From Ascaphus truei (Eukaryota > Chordata > Amphibia > Anura > Ascaphidae): DNA of 64,000 nt. Within the stretch, counting starts at the first letter, position 1, and each line of letters begins with the position of its first letter. The stretch is from positions 41,932,106 through 41,996,105 of the forward strand of contig CM071573.1 of assembly GCA_036426205.1 (NCBI GenBank), read 5' to 3'. A model generated the notes under the pieces. It worked only from the letters and a program-made list of their open reading frames with translations, did no database searches and had not been told where the DNA came from. Of this stretch, positions 12,501 through 27,500 are shown piece after piece. The position numbers were made by a program, and so were the translations under genes.

Positions 12501-15500
12501 AGCGTTTCAGCACATTAAACCATAGCTATACGGTGTGTAATGCAGAAATCTTACATTGGCGATAACCATACATGCTTTAAACTATATATATTTTTAGCAT
12601 GTTTGCTGACAGATCACTAAATGGAAAATGATAAAACCTACTGCAAATCAAGACCATTCTCGTTTTCAGCCAAAATAATGCATGCCAATCTTAATGCTTA
12701 ATCCGTCAGGCTGGCCCCTTATTTGGATGTTTATTATTTTCTGTTATTTGGTGTATGACAGCAAGTGTTTGACTCAATAAATGTAATCTTGTTGTGTAAT
12801 CATAAACATGAATAATATATTGCTGTTTATGATATGCCAAACTTGGAAAAGCTTGTTTTACAAAACTGTAAAATCTAAATAATTGTACACTTGTGTTATG
12901 TAGATAAAAACTCTAATACTTAAATAATATTATGATTTCTAATAACTTGAATCTGTGGTTAATTAAGAATCATAAAAATCTTGTCATTTTCCTTAAATGT
13001 CTTAACTGGTACTTGTGAAAGATTTACATTGAAGGACTGGTACAGCTCAACCCTGTTATAGCGCGGTGCTTGGGGTCCAAAGAATTTCATCACGTTATAT
13101 GCAGATCGCGTTACAAAATTTTATTTTGCGAAAATTGCACCCCTCAGGGGTTCCGCGGCCGCCGGAGGGGGGAGAGCTGGGATAACTATCCCAGCTGTTC
13201 CAGACCCAGCGGTGCAGCGGCACCCCCACGCAGGACTGACCGACAGCAGCTGGCTGCTCTCTCCTCTCCCGGCTTCTGCCTCAGCTTCCGGCTGACGGAG
13301 AGGAAAATCAGACCCAGATCCCTTAAAGAGACAGTATGTCTGTGTGTGTGTGTGTGTCTATGTGCGTGTGGAGGGGAGGGAGAGAATGTGTGTGAGGGGG
13401 GGAAGATTTGACATAATTTGACGCAGGAGTCAAGGAGGGGGAGGGGGTGCAGGCAGCCAGCTAGCTCCCTTCCACCTGGGACATGACAAGCCCTGGTCAC
13501 CCCAGCAGGGCACAAGAGAGGCTAGAAAACAGCATGGTAGGAGATCTGCATCATGGTACTGCATATTATTGGGAGCCACGCTCACGTCGCGTTAGAAGCA
13601 GATTCGCGTTGTAACGGATCGCACCATAACAGGTTTGAGCTGTACTTGTGAAGGACATTATTGAACACATCTCCTGCAATGTACTGGGGGAAAAAACACA
13701 TACACTGTTCTCCCTTTTCAAATGCACGTCCTCAAACATTCAGACATTAGATGTTTGTGCAATCTACGCTGAAGCGAGATGAAATATTTGACAAAGCAAT
13801 ATGTTTGATGTTTGTTTGGTCTGGTTCTTCAGAATCTTGAACGTTGTCCCACATTTTGAACATTGCTTTTTTGTATATTTTTATAGCATTTTCATTAAAA
13901 GAGATGCACTTGATCTTGGTATTTAAAATAATTTAAAATTGATATTAAAAAGACAGAATACAAATTTGAGTTATAAAAAAAAACAAAAACCAAAAGACAG
14001 AATACGGTCATCGTATCTGCTCATAAATGAATCCAATAGGAGCAAAGTCAATATAGGTTTGATTAAGTAAACATTACAGGTTGCTACAGAATACACTAGG
14101 TTAGTTGGTTTGGCAAGAGCCCCTCTAATGAAAAGGTAGAGATTATGAGCCTATAATGTTTTTAAGCTTTTCAAATAATAAACTTCTCCATGTTAATTAT
14201 TACTTAACCCCAATGTCTAATGATGAAAAACAAGACAGGATCCTAAACTACACAAGAACGAACTGAGAACACCTGATGATTTCAAAACTATTGTTAACCA
14301 ACTTAGCATGTGCAGCACGCCCACCGTGTAATACAGAAAGCACTTTACAACAAAGCATTTTATACATTTATTTACACTGAGGAATAGTGCACTTTGAATC
14401 GTGGCATTATTCCTGTCACACTTTTTGATTTCAATATTCTATTTTATCTATGGATAAACTATATACGGTAGTCATGTCGATGTTCCCCTGCACACTGCAC
14501 ATCATGTCGATGTTCCCCTGCACACTGCACATCATGTCGATGTTCCACTGCACACTGCACATCATGTTGATGTTCCACTGCACATTTCCAACATGGGATT
14601 CATGAAGGAACATTTTATTTGCAACAAGAATACAAGTTTTTTATTTGGGGGGTGGGGGCAGGGGGGGAGGAAGGGTTCATATTGTATTTTAAACTATAAA
14701 AGGTGTAAATGCTGGATTAGCTATATACCTCTTATTTGATTAAATAGCAAAGAAGGAAAGGAGTCATGGTGTACTAGCACTGACACAATCTCTGCATATG
14801 AAGACATTAGTCATTGTTTAATTCTCATAGACATGAGGTCTTCTACATAACTTGCTGAAACAGTCAGACATTAGGGTTCTTAGTTTATTGGTTTTATGTC
14901 AGTATGAGTAAGCATGGCAGTAACGGTTACTCAGCCCAGGAACTTCCTAGAATAGGCAACTTCAATAGAAACACTGTACTTCCTGAACGGGCGGCATCAG
15001 TGTAGAACTGTTGACTTCCTGAACCAGGTTACTCTTAGTTTAAAATACAAATATAATTTTAACAGAGCCCTGTTTAATTATTCAGTAGTTTTTTTTTTTT
15101 TTAACCAATAGTTATGTTACTTTTTGGATACTGAATCATACGAGTTCACCACTTATCCCTCTATGTTCCTTTGTACCCATAACAATGCAGCTATCAAAAA
15201 CATTTCACACTTACAGTAAGTCAACACTCTTCCCCTATCTCATCTTTTCAGCAAGGGTCAGTTAAAAATAGAAGGCAGCACACAAAGGTGAAATTCATCT
15301 GGTTTGAAAGAACACGCAATGGCTTTTAATATCACGGTAGTAGAATATAGTAGTTGTTACGATCATACTGGAAGAGATATTACACATTGCTTTATAACCA
15401 TTAATGTCAAAGTAGGTAGGGTGATGACAATGCTTTTTAATAATTAAAGCAGAATCTGGTACTCAAAACTAGACTGGTTTGAAAGGTTATTGGAAACAAG

Positions 15501-18500
15501 CCACCAAATGGCATTACAATGTGTTTATTTTAATTAACTGCTTCTTTAATCACTACAATTTACGGTCTGAAAGCTCACATCCATCCATATATATATATTG
15601 GTTCATCACAACCTGTAAATAATACATTTGACTGGTTTTGGGTTGTCTTCTGCTCTGCATGCTATGTAATGTACAAATCAAGGCTCATTGCTCCTTACAT
15701 CTCCTCTATTCAGTACACTAAAGCTGTATAAAAAGTGTAACCCATGTTTATGATTGGTAATTCATTACATAGATTCAAGTATTAAAAGATTATATTTTGA
15801 TAGCGTTCTGGTTTATATTAGCATACAATAAGTTTACCAGGGGCCATTATCTACAATTTTGTATAACAATGCTTTCATATTTTATGAAAAATATTGTAAC
15901 CCCTCCTGTCTACGATATTCTTAGCCCCTTAAAAAGAATTCAATGAGATTTTACCCTCTTTCGCCATATAAAAGGTGAAGTCCTTCATAGGCCAAATTCA
16001 AGTAATAACAGTGACATGTTTAATATTAGGAATATGTAAAGTTTTCTGACATGGATTTAAATAAATCTCTCCCATTAGTTCACTTTGGCTTATGTGAAGC
16101 TGAAACACATTTTATTTATATTTAACTATATTAAAATGCAGTAGGTACTTTGGAGAAATAGTGTTTTAAAAAAACATTTTTTTTCAGTGGACACATTGAC
16201 CGTTGTCATGAATTTGAAAACAATGCTTTTAAGGGAGCATCCCACGCTTTAATATTTTTTTTTATTTTTATTAAATAGGACCATGTTTTTAAATAGGATT
16301 AGAAGCATGTTAATGGCAGCTCCGGGGAATCCCTGGTTCATGAGATATTTACATTTATAGGTTCTGCTGGTGCTACGTGATTTTTAAGTCTCCCACAGCA
16401 CATGGGCCGATAAGAAGGTGCGAAGGATGCGCAGGATAGCGGCTTCCTATTGGCTTCCCATACTGTGGGAGATTTAAATCACCATATTGTTTACCCAGCA
16501 TGGCACGCTACAGGCAGCACCTTCGGAGGTAAGTATTTCGGGAAGAAGGGGATCTCAGGAGCTGAAATTATCATGGTTCAGCTCCGGAAACCCATGCTTC
16601 CCACCTAGAAGTAATAAAAAATAGAAACCCTAGGTGGAACCACACCTTTAAAAGTACTGCCCTAAAGATTGCAATTTAGAAATTGCTGCTGTATTCTTTC
16701 CACCACGGGCTAAGTCTAGCTCAAACTTTTCCTTATCGTAGACCACTTCAATATAAGGAAACATGTAGAGCTGGGCTCGTCAACCGGTCACCTACGGAGG
16801 GCTTTGATGTGACCCTAGGAGTCTCGGTTGCCCCAGCAACTAGTATGAAATTAGCAGGAACAAAGTGCTGTGTTTCACACCAAAACACACTTGTATGTTA
16901 AGGTAATGTAAATATATATGGTACAGATGCTTGAAAAATGTTTAGCTCTTAGAATTGTAAAGTTTTTATATGCATCTAAAATAACAGTGCAATAGGTCTG
17001 TGACCCTTCTACTCCTAAATGGTTTCTGATCTGGCACTTTTGGAGAACTGGTTGAAGAGCCCAGATGTAGAGCATCACCATACTGTTACCTAGCTCCAGC
17101 CTTTCATATATTAATATACCTAATATAGCTGAATCTGACTATAATAAAATAAAAAATAAATCAGCTTTCAGCACTGAAACACTAGAATTGAAAACAAAGA
17201 GAGCTGACAGGAGTACGAATGGTTTTGTGGACCCCCAGTTATCCTGGGACAGCAGAACACCCTGGTCTAATTAAAGTAAATGCATCTTGTATACCTCCTG
17301 ATATTGGTCAGAGGCTAACAATATGGTAAAACTACTTTCTCTTGGGAATGAATCATCCGAAAGGTACTTTGTACTTCTTAATACTGCAGCATGCTAATGA
17401 ACGGATGTTCACAAGTACTACTAATATGTGGCACAACACTGAAACTCTTATATCATGTGCGTTGTAACTTTTTTATTTGTATTTTAAAAATATGTAGCTC
17501 TATAGATACAGCACTGGCCTCTGAAGTGGGAGGCACCAACTCCTTGGCAAATCCTTTAAAAGGCCAAACATTGAGCTCTTCAGGTTGTTGTGCCATCACC
17601 GTGTTACTCTGTATGGTGCACATATATACTAAGCAGTCTTCTGCTATAAAACCTCTTGTAGTGCTGGAAAGACTGCCTTACAACACATCATGGACGTGAA
17701 CAGGCTGTAAAGTGTCTTCCAGGACCAGAAGCGGTCTTGTAGCAGAAGACTGCTTAGTACATATGGACCACAGTCCTTTCTATTGTAGAAAGTATGATTT
17801 GTATATAGAAGTCTCCTCGTGATGAGTTTAAGACACATTGTATTTTCTTTGCAGATCTTCATTGTTAGATGCGTGACTATCGTACTCTCCATACAAACAG
17901 TAATTGCTATGACATTGACAGCTCTTTGTAAATGTTAATGATGGAGAAAGTTTATTATTATTTTTGGTGTGAAAACGTGCTGAGAAACTTAATGACACTT
18001 GAAAGACAAATATAATAGTTTTTCTTTAACTGATAGAAAAAGTCAGTTGCCTTAAAGCACAGTGATCAACCAGTTTGCTGCTTGGGGAACAAGCACCAAA
18101 CCACAAAACAATATTCATACACAGCATTTTTTTATTTTTATTCTTGCGACTACATCAAATGTAAGAAACTTGTTCATCAGCTTTCAGAAAGATGCCCAGA
18201 TCCTTAGCTCAGGTGATGAATCTCACATTGGATAAAAAGTAAGGGCCATTGTATTTTAAATCCTTCTTTGACCAGATAGTCAAGGACTTAGCCACTTGGA
18301 ACCCATATATAATATCTTGGTTTGGGAGAATAACCACTATTAAAATGAACATTTTACCTCGACTCCTTTATCTCTTTCAAACTCTCCCGGTTAAAATCTG
18401 TCAGAAAGATCTAAATAATATTCAGAAGAAAATTTTGAAGTTTGTCTGGCAAAACAGACGACCTACAGTTCGCAAAGATATTCTTTATAAGTCCAAATCA

Positions 18501-21500
18501 GAAGGAGGCTTAGCTCTTCCGAACTTACAAAACTACTATAGAGCAGCTCAATTGGGGCAACTTGTTAGCTGGCATGCAAACCCAACCGAAAGGAGGTGGG
18601 TCGAGATAGAGGATTTGATTTGTTCCCCATGCAGAATAAAAAATCTTCTCTGGCTCAACAAAAAGTCTAGACCACCCGAGAGTTTGAAGAACCCGGTGAT
18701 ATCCTTTGCCTGTAATCTCTGGGACTCCCTCAAATCCAAGTTCCAACTAACCGGTACCCCTTCCCTCATGCAACCCCTATTCTCGGACCCCTCTCTTCCC
18801 TTTTACACAGAATACCCGCTCTCCCATACCTGGGTTCAAAAAGGACTCACGAGAGTCAAAGATATTCTCGTTCAAGGGAAAGTCCCCCCATTCGCTTCTC
18901 TACAAACGAATCATGATATCCCCTCTTCCGATTTTTTCAGATTTCTCCAAGTTAGGCATTATATCCAATTAGTCTACAAATCAAGCCAACCCCATGCTTT
19001 AACTCTGTTTGAGGACTGGTGTCTACACCAACCCCACACAAAGGGCATTATCTCCAGAATATATCAAAATCTATCCTCTATCAAGAGCAATCAAACTCCC
19101 GATAAATATATGGTATCCTGGGAAAAAGACCTCAACTTCTGTATAGATCTCGATACCTGGAAAGACATCTGGGAATACTGCCTCCAAAAATTCATCATGC
19201 GTTGTAATAAAAGAGAATATTTACAAGTTAATACTCAGATGGTATATGACTCCTGCCAGACTGCACTCTTTTCTAGCAGCGGTCTCCCCTCTGTGCTGGC
19301 GTGGTTGTGGTGAAGTGGGGAATATTCTGCATATATTCTGGCCATGTCCCAAAATCCAACAAACATGGACGGAAGTGTTCACCTTAATACACAAGAGCCT
19401 AGAAATCACTGTCCCACATGACCCAGTATATATATTGCTAGGCAAGCCAATAGCTAATATTCCCCGGAAAAAAGCTAGAGTACTAGCCCAAATGTTAAAT
19501 GCTACACGGTGTACAATTGCCAAAAATTGGAAACAACCTGCCCCCCCATCCTTAAACTAAATAAATAACAACATTTGGCACATAGTTTATATGGAAAAAC
19601 TCTCAGCATATCTGAATGGCTCTACCTCGCAATTTTCTGAGATTTGGGCCCCTTGGTTTCGCCATGCAGGTATATCCCCATATATAGATTAGAATATTTG
19701 GAACAGAGTGATACACGTGGTAATTAAATTGTTGTGTACAATGCTATATTTTTGACAAATGCTACCCCTCTCCCACCTTCCCGACACCCCCTTTTATCTG
19801 TTATATGTTTTGTTAATTATTATTTTGTATGTTAAAAAATGCTCAATAAAAAATTTAAGTAAAAAAAAAAAATAAGTAAGGGCCAAACTTAACCGAAAGA
19901 GAAGCAGAATTTAATACATCTTACAATCTGTGCGTCTTTAAATGTGGCCCTTGCTATTGAAACTCAAAACAATCTTGATAAACTGAAGCTGCAAAGCTCA
20001 AAATAAAAATGCCCATCATGGTCTTTTTTCTGCCAAAGTTGCCTTGATGCACAGACCCCATAACTAACAAACAAAAACAATGAGTACTTCAGTATTAGGT
20101 GATACCTTTTTTATTTGGACTAACAATTTATGTCATAGGACAAGCTTTCGAGAGTTTTCCTTTCTTCCTCAGGTCAGCAATACAGATATTGATAAGGTAT
20201 CACCTAATACTGAAGAACTCATTTATTCTGCACTCTGGCAACTGGACTAGCACGGCTATTTCCGCTTTAAACAAAAACAAGGTGGATATGTTATAGTCTT
20301 TTACCTGGGGTAAAATTTGACATTTTTTTCTCCTCTATGTTTGTGTTAATACATCTCCTGCCTTTCTCTTCTCATGATTGCATCAAAAATACATATAAAT
20401 GGCTGGATGGGAAGTATAAAGTGTAATTAACTAAAACACATGGAGGTGCCCTTGAAATGAAGACGTGTGTAATTACTGTATACTTATACTGCAGTATGCT
20501 GAAATTAATAACATGCTGGCTAGCTCATTAGCTCTAAAACCAACACAGAGAACCAATTTTTAGTGCCAATACAAAGATAAGTAATAAAGGACTGGCACAA
20601 GAAAAGTTCTAATACAATTCAGATGAATGAAACGTGCTGGGTTCTAGGATCGTAACTCAGATGCCAAAATGTTTTAAACTACAAAAAAAAACAAAAAACA
20701 CATAAAAACCATTTACTGGCATTGATATACACAAGATTACAATTGTGTTGTTACCTGGAGCCCCAAAAGTGACATCCCAGGGAGAACCGATTGGCTGCTG
20801 CTCTCCTGAAGCTCCACCCTCTTTGTCTGCACCTTGCCTTCCTATACCAGCCACAGTACTTACTATGTGTGTGTCAAGGTCAACCTAGAGGACGAGATAT
20901 TAAAATGATCAATGTCTGGCAATACCAATGTTTTTCTACAATAGTGTACATCCAATTTTTCCCCAAGCGGTACCAATAAACCGAACCATATTAGTCTCAC
21001 TTATTTCTCGCTTTATTTTCGGTGCTAATAAACCCTCTCCCTCAGCCTGTTGGGCTCTGACATATAACAGATTGGCTTTTTTAAAATCCGAATGCAAGTC
21101 TGTTTTTTTGTAACAAAGTATCTGAAGATTTTGTGGGGAAATACTTTGAGTATGGCAAATTAAAAATGGTTTGTGGATTCTTTTTTTGATAAAGACAGGA
21201 GAACAAAGACTATTTTGTAAACTGTATTTTAACATGTTACTCTGCTACAAGAGTAATAGAGATTGTTTTCAGGATGTGAATAAGCACACTTTTGTTAGGA
21301 CTTTTACGGGGTTATGTGCAATTCATACAGATTTATGGCTTTATTCTATATTGTCTGAAGTGGCCATTTGGGATGATTACGACTACAAAAAAACCTCATT
21401 AAAATCAATGGGGATTTTTGGCTGAAAATGGCCTAAACAGCTACTTTGGACATTACTCCCTAATGCATACTAATACGAAACACATCACTGGTCTGTATAG

Positions 21501-24500
21501 TACAGAAATATATAGTGTTTTAGATACCACTGTATTTACTAAAGGGCTGCAAAACCTTCTAGAGTTGCTTTAAGATGCACGTACATTCATAAGTCCAGAA
21601 AATAGGAAAATGGAACTCACTTTTAGGAATCCTATTCAATCCTATGGAGGTCCTGTGATGTGCTGTCCGCTGTGGTTGAACAACAGGTAAAAGAGGAGAA
21701 ACGGAGCACTATCCAAGTGAAAAATAAGGATCCAGAGAGTGTATTCAATAAGAAAAGTTAGAGCTTTAATGGATCATATATAGACCCCCAAAAAACACAC
21801 AACGCGTTTCGCGCATATAGCGCTTCACCATGATGAAGCGCTATATGCGCAAAACACGTGGTGTATTTTTTGGGGGTCTATATATGATCCATTAAAGCTC
21901 TAACTTTTTTTTATTGAATACCCTCTCTGGATCCTTATTTTTCACTTTGATAGCGCTCAGTTTCTCCTCTTTTACATAATGACTTCAGTAAGGAATATAT
22001 AATATTGGAACAAGTTTGATCATAATTCTTCCAGGACACCTGCTTTTACTAGGGCTTTTGAACTTGAACAAACCCATTAATTATACCATCCCACTGAGTT
22101 GAGTACTAAAGCTACAGTATGTAATCACAATGCTATGTTTAATATCTGAAATATGGTTAACCACTGAATTATTTTAAGACCGCAAGAAATAGTATTAAAA
22201 ACTTTTTTCATAAAAATGTAGATTCATATACATTTCTTCCATTACATAATGCCTTGCAAATTACTTTGTGTTAGCTGGGATATCATCATAATGAACACTT
22301 CAATTTGAGTGCGAGCTCAGTCGAAAGGGACAAACCTCTTCCGTGATTCATCGGCAAAGATCCTGCTGCCCAGGGCATGCCTATTTCAAAAGAGGAAGTG
22401 CTGTAGCTTCCTAAAATAGTTGCTATAACAACCCAAGGAAGTTGAAAAATTTAAAAAAGGCATAAAGAGCGGGGGAGGAAATGTCCTATTATGTAATACT
22501 ACACTGATTTATTTAAAAAAAACAATCATATAGAATTGTGAATGAAATGCTGCTTAATTTTATTACAAAATGTAAAAGTTCACAACTAGATTTCCAGTCC
22601 CTAATTTATCATTCCCAGTACAAGCACTTGTAGCTCAGGTCTTCTCAACAGCAGAGACAAATTCCCTGTCTGAGCACCTAATATAAGCTTGACTCTCTAC
22701 TGATTGCGCTATTGTGACTATGTCGAGCATTAGGAATACAGGTTTATTACAAGAGAAATGATTCTCTACTGAATAGGCTTTTGTTAGTTTTTAATGCATT
22801 CTCGTACACACTTACACTGATAGATTTAAGTTAAATAGGAGGCGTGCAAATTATTCCAGCCCACACCAAGCCGAGTAATTTATTTAGTGCAATAATTATA
22901 CCGCAAATGAAAGGAGTTAAGAAGTACAGTGTGTACAACAGACAGGGCTGGTAAAATACCAGAGGCAGGTGAAAGCATGTGGAATTATACTAGGGGCAGA
23001 ATATGTCCACGCTGAGCGAACAGAGTAACAATCACAATCAGTGGAACATGGAGCAGACATGTTGTAAAATGCAGGGTTACCTTTCTAATCAAATGGTTCT
23101 CAGTATCCGCTACATAGATGACATTGTTTTTAATAGTCACTCCCTGAGGTGACTTAAAGGCCGCTTCTGAAAAACTTCCATCCTTCCATCCACTTTTAGG
23201 CCCTGTCACAGGATAGAAAAAGAAAGAATAAAGAGGTTTCATACTTTCACCTCTACTATCAAAGTTTACCGTTGTTTGAAATGACAAGAAAATGCCATTG
23301 ACTGTCTATAGAAATGTGAAGCATACAGAGCTCAGCTACACTTAAACCCCATGGACTGCAAATAGAACCAACATTACTCCATATTAGTGTAAATGTATTT
23401 CTTAATGAAAACACTCAGTCATATAAAACATTTGTTCTTAAACCTATCCTCAGGGTATACCACCCACACCATGTTTTTCAAATAGACTATGACTTTACAT
23501 ACATGTCACTGCACTTAATTAATAAAGAAAATTCACTCGTAATGCAAATAATTCTACACTGGCTCAAAGAAGATGTTCTGATCTAAAACACTTATTTCAA
23601 TATGAGCAATTAGTAAATGGTTGATAGCATTCCTGATACATAAAAGGTTGACAGATTCAATCCTAAGGGTCCCTAATTTGCATTCGCTGCGATCATAAAG
23701 TGGGCTGGAATAATTCAATGCATGGGCACTATTGTCCCTATATTGCAATTCATTAAATAATGAGAACTTTTACAAATCAATTTATTAAAGGCAATACATC
23801 TATTGGATCGGGTGTGTGATATATACATACATACAGTGAATTCAAAATACTTAGCTATATTCCCCCACTATGGTATAGGTTATACATCCTATGGTTGGTG
23901 CAAACATTAAGTCTCTAAGAGGCATAGACACCAGAGATATTGAACCTGATATCTGGATGAATACTTACCTTAGCTATTTACTCAATAACAATAGACTATT
24001 GGATGAGTCCTCACATACAAACTATAGATTACACACATATACATCCTATATCAATTTGCACCGATGGTGTTAATACGATTTCACGTATCAACTTTTAGCA
24101 CATGTATACAATATACTTTTATTTCTTATTCTATTAATTAGTATGAGTCTATAACACTAATAGGTGGGGATCCCGGTATATGAGTACAGTCATATACTCC
24201 AGAGGTCCACAACTCCAGTCCTCAAGGACCTCTAACAGTGCAGGATTTAAGGATAGCCTCTCATTAGCACAGGTGGCCCAATCATTTTTACTGAACCACC
24301 TGTGCTCTAGCAGGGGTATCCGTAAAACCTGCACTGTTAGTGGTCCTTGAGGACTGGAGTTGGGGACCTCTGATATACTCACTTGGACCGGCATTGTCTT
24401 TTAGAGGCGGACCACTTAAAATGTATCACTCCTACACCATCACTCCTCTTACTTTTTATCCTTATAGTAATACTTACCTTCACATCACACTACCTATTGG

Positions 24501-27500
24501 TGCCACATACACAGTCACATCCAGCACAAAGTTTTGAGGTTTAGAATAGAATTCATGCTGACATTACTGTCAATTCAGGGTAATATTATTATAATTAATA
24601 ATACACCTTGCACATAATCTCTGGGTTGAATATTATAAGATCACCCTACTTTATAGAATATTCCCAGACTTATTATCATAGTCTGTGCGCATATATATAT
24701 ATATATATATATTTTAAATATTAATGGTTGCTCGTTTTCTATTTTCCATCTGCTTTCGCTGTAGGTACATTATTTGATATCCTGGTTTACTGCCTGGGAT
24801 TCATAGCCCATTAACATTGCCGCTACATATTCTGGGTAATTTGTATATTGCCTCATGACCATTGCCATCGCTCGTGGTCTCGTTTATTTCTACAGGGACT
24901 GCTATTTATTCATCAATAAGGTCCCAGCGAACCTTCAGTATGCTATTAACCCTGAGCATACTGATCTGTTTAATTTATGATCAGGACACACTATTTAACA
25001 GTGAGACACTATCTTATCCACTTTAGGTTCTCAATATAGAGAATGTGCTTCTGACTTACAGATCTGGCGCAATCATAGCCGATCAGTTTCTAACTAGGCT
25101 GCTAGCACCGGGGAAGAGAAGGAAAAAAAAAAAGGAGGTGGGGGGGACGACAACATACACATAATTCCATTAGACAGATAACTAATGAGGGAGGTCTGAT
25201 TGAGTTTTCCACTGTGTCTGCCGTCATTGGCTCTAACACTCAGACACACCTCCTACCCCGGTATAAAGGGTTTGTGTGACGGAGTTTAGATAACTCCTCC
25301 TACCCTGAAGAAGCATAACGTGAAATGTACGTCGGTTTTATGATGTCACCACGGTGACGCCAGTGGAGGGAACAGCTGATCAGGAGCTAAGCTTACACAG
25401 CTCAGGTCGTATGGCGATTTTTAGAATATTATGACACTTGTGGCAGTATATGCACTGGCATTTACTGGCTTGCCTCAATGACACACACGATTGATTATTT
25501 GTGGTATAATATGTAAAACTGTGATTGAGGATACCTGTTGATATTCATAAGTAGTTAACATCAAATACCTGCTGTGGGTTAATAATCATATAGCTACTGT
25601 TGATGCAAAATGCAGTAAACCCTGTGATCGGAGGTACCTGCTGACATTGAGAATTGACTAACACCTTGTATCTGCAGTGGTTTTATAACCTTGTAGATAC
25701 TGTTGTCACAATACCACAGTAATTATAGCCAATCAAAGAGTGCACTAGCTTTCAATTCATGTATTTGTCCAAACCAGTTTACACTGCCAAGTGATGTCTG
25801 GCAGCTGAATAACTAATAATTAATGAGTTAAGCTAATTATACTTTGGGCTGCAGCATTTTATGTTTTTTGCTACTAACTGCGACGTGCAATGTTGCACTT
25901 ATTGAGAAGCAATATCACTGTGTGGAGCCATTAAGTTCAGCCCTAACCAATGCGGTCATTGCAACTGTTGCATTTATAACACCTAGCAACAGTTGTGTTA
26001 ATAATCGTTTGGAGGGCCACCATAATTAAAAACTTACCTTTTTTCATCCACACATTTATACAAGTTATAATAATTATATCTATAGTTACAACTGAAACTT
26101 CACTAATTTCTTCTGTTTGTTACTAAATCATTGTTTCGGTTTTATTTTACTTTAACTGCATTACAGCACAAAAGGCCTTAAGATGAAATGGGGTTACAAT
26201 GAATAGAAATTTATTATAAAAGCTTTTATAATTTCTCATTGTGCTATGTCTTCAAATACACTACTAGTTTACTTCCAGAGTTATTACTCATTTTGACAAA
26301 GCACTGTGCAATTTGGGCAACGTTGGAGAACACTTCATAAGATGGAGACACTTCAAAGCTTTCAACTCAATTTCAGTTACTGAACAGGATTTGATTAAAA
26401 ATGTAGTTTCTCAGAATAGGAAAAATATATGAAAAAACAGTATTCTGCTCCAGAACAAAACATTGCCCTTCAGCTGAAAAATGTAAAGTAAATCGGGCGT
26501 ATTTCGCACTTGGGGCATGTAAGGTGAGATGTTAATACACTTGCAAACAGAAGAACGGCTCAAAATTATATTGTACGGCTTTACTGCAACGCCGACTGTC
26601 CCCATTTACACTAGTTGCTCATTTTAGTTTACCAGATCTACAGTATTTATTGTGTTGTTGAGTTTAGGCAGATTCTTCCTGCATAATATTTGCCTTGATA
26701 TCCCAAGAGAGCTACAACTAAAATGAGATTAAGTATTTGTTAGGAGAGGTGATATACTGTAANNNNNNNNNNNNNNNNNNNNNNNNNNNNNNNNNNNGAA
26801 AAACCAATATAAAAAAAACTAAGAAAAACACCAGAGTTCTATAGTATATGGTGCTATAATAGCTTCCATTTCTTAATACTGTACAATCATCTGAAGCAGA
26901 GAATGTTCATATAACAGAGTAAAGGACTTGATTGATCAATCTCTGCTTCTGTTCAACCCCCTCTGCAAACTGCATACTCTCAAAGTGTAATTCAGTGTTG
27001 GTGATGTAAAGTGAGAGCCATTTAGAACTTGATATTCAGAGAGTATGCATTCACTGCTGGCTAATCAATCTGAACTGTCCATGCAATTGTGTCTTAGATT
27101 GTATATGCAGCTAAAGCCTATATTTTGAGTGGAAGAAAAAGCTTCTATTTTAGAACATAGTAATAATAAAAGAAACAGTTAAAGAGAAAGCAGTGAAAGA
27201 AAATTGTGCTAATCTGTCGCATGTTCTGTATTTACAAAAACAGATTGCTTGACATTTTTGGTGCCTTACCTCCTACAGTGTGTAGAATTTGTCCATTTTC
27301 CTTACAACCAAAAACCCTATGATGCCTGTATCTGCTATCACCAGTTTGTCACCTGAAATATCTATTGCACTTTTCCAGGGAAAAGCAAAGGAGATGGTGG
27401 CAATGAATCCTTGTACAACTTCACTGCAATGCTCTTATCTTTTATTTCACTTTCTCTTGTAGTATTTTAAGACATGGGGTAAATAAAAATAGCTTTTCTT

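Larger units (their letters stand above)
11270..20754 (-). other. NHLRC2 intron 5 with several elements
   Basis: 9.5-kb intron. It holds a mariner-like MITE (13043-13642), a 30-bp tandem repeat (14472-14590), a TTAA MITE (16233-16647), a small fold-back (17628-17758), an L1-like LINE (18249-19873) and a palindrome (20081-20221). In 11270-13042, 13643-14471, 14591-16228, 16652-17627, 17759-18236 and 20222-20754 I see no gene, only AT-rich sequence. Confidence 0.75.
23203..26762 (-). other. NHLRC2 intron 3, right-flanking part before the gap
   Basis: Holds the hAT palindrome at 24200-24372, a (TA)n tract at about 24690-24713 and a repeat with CTGAAGAAGCATAACGTGAA near 25304. 23203-24191 and 25400-26762 contain nothing I recognise. 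26619-26722 has a natural short inverted repeat (CTCATTTTAGTT ... AACTAAAATGAG) that matters for the palindrome at 43429. Confidence 0.7.

Noticed and set aside
13070..13515. Frames of about 110 codons on both strands
   Set aside because: They lie wholly inside the mariner-like MITE and run through a (GT)n tract.
14431..14613. Short repeats considered as a CRISPR-like array
   Set aside because: The units are directly adjacent with no spacers, in a vertebrate intron. It is a simple tandem repeat.
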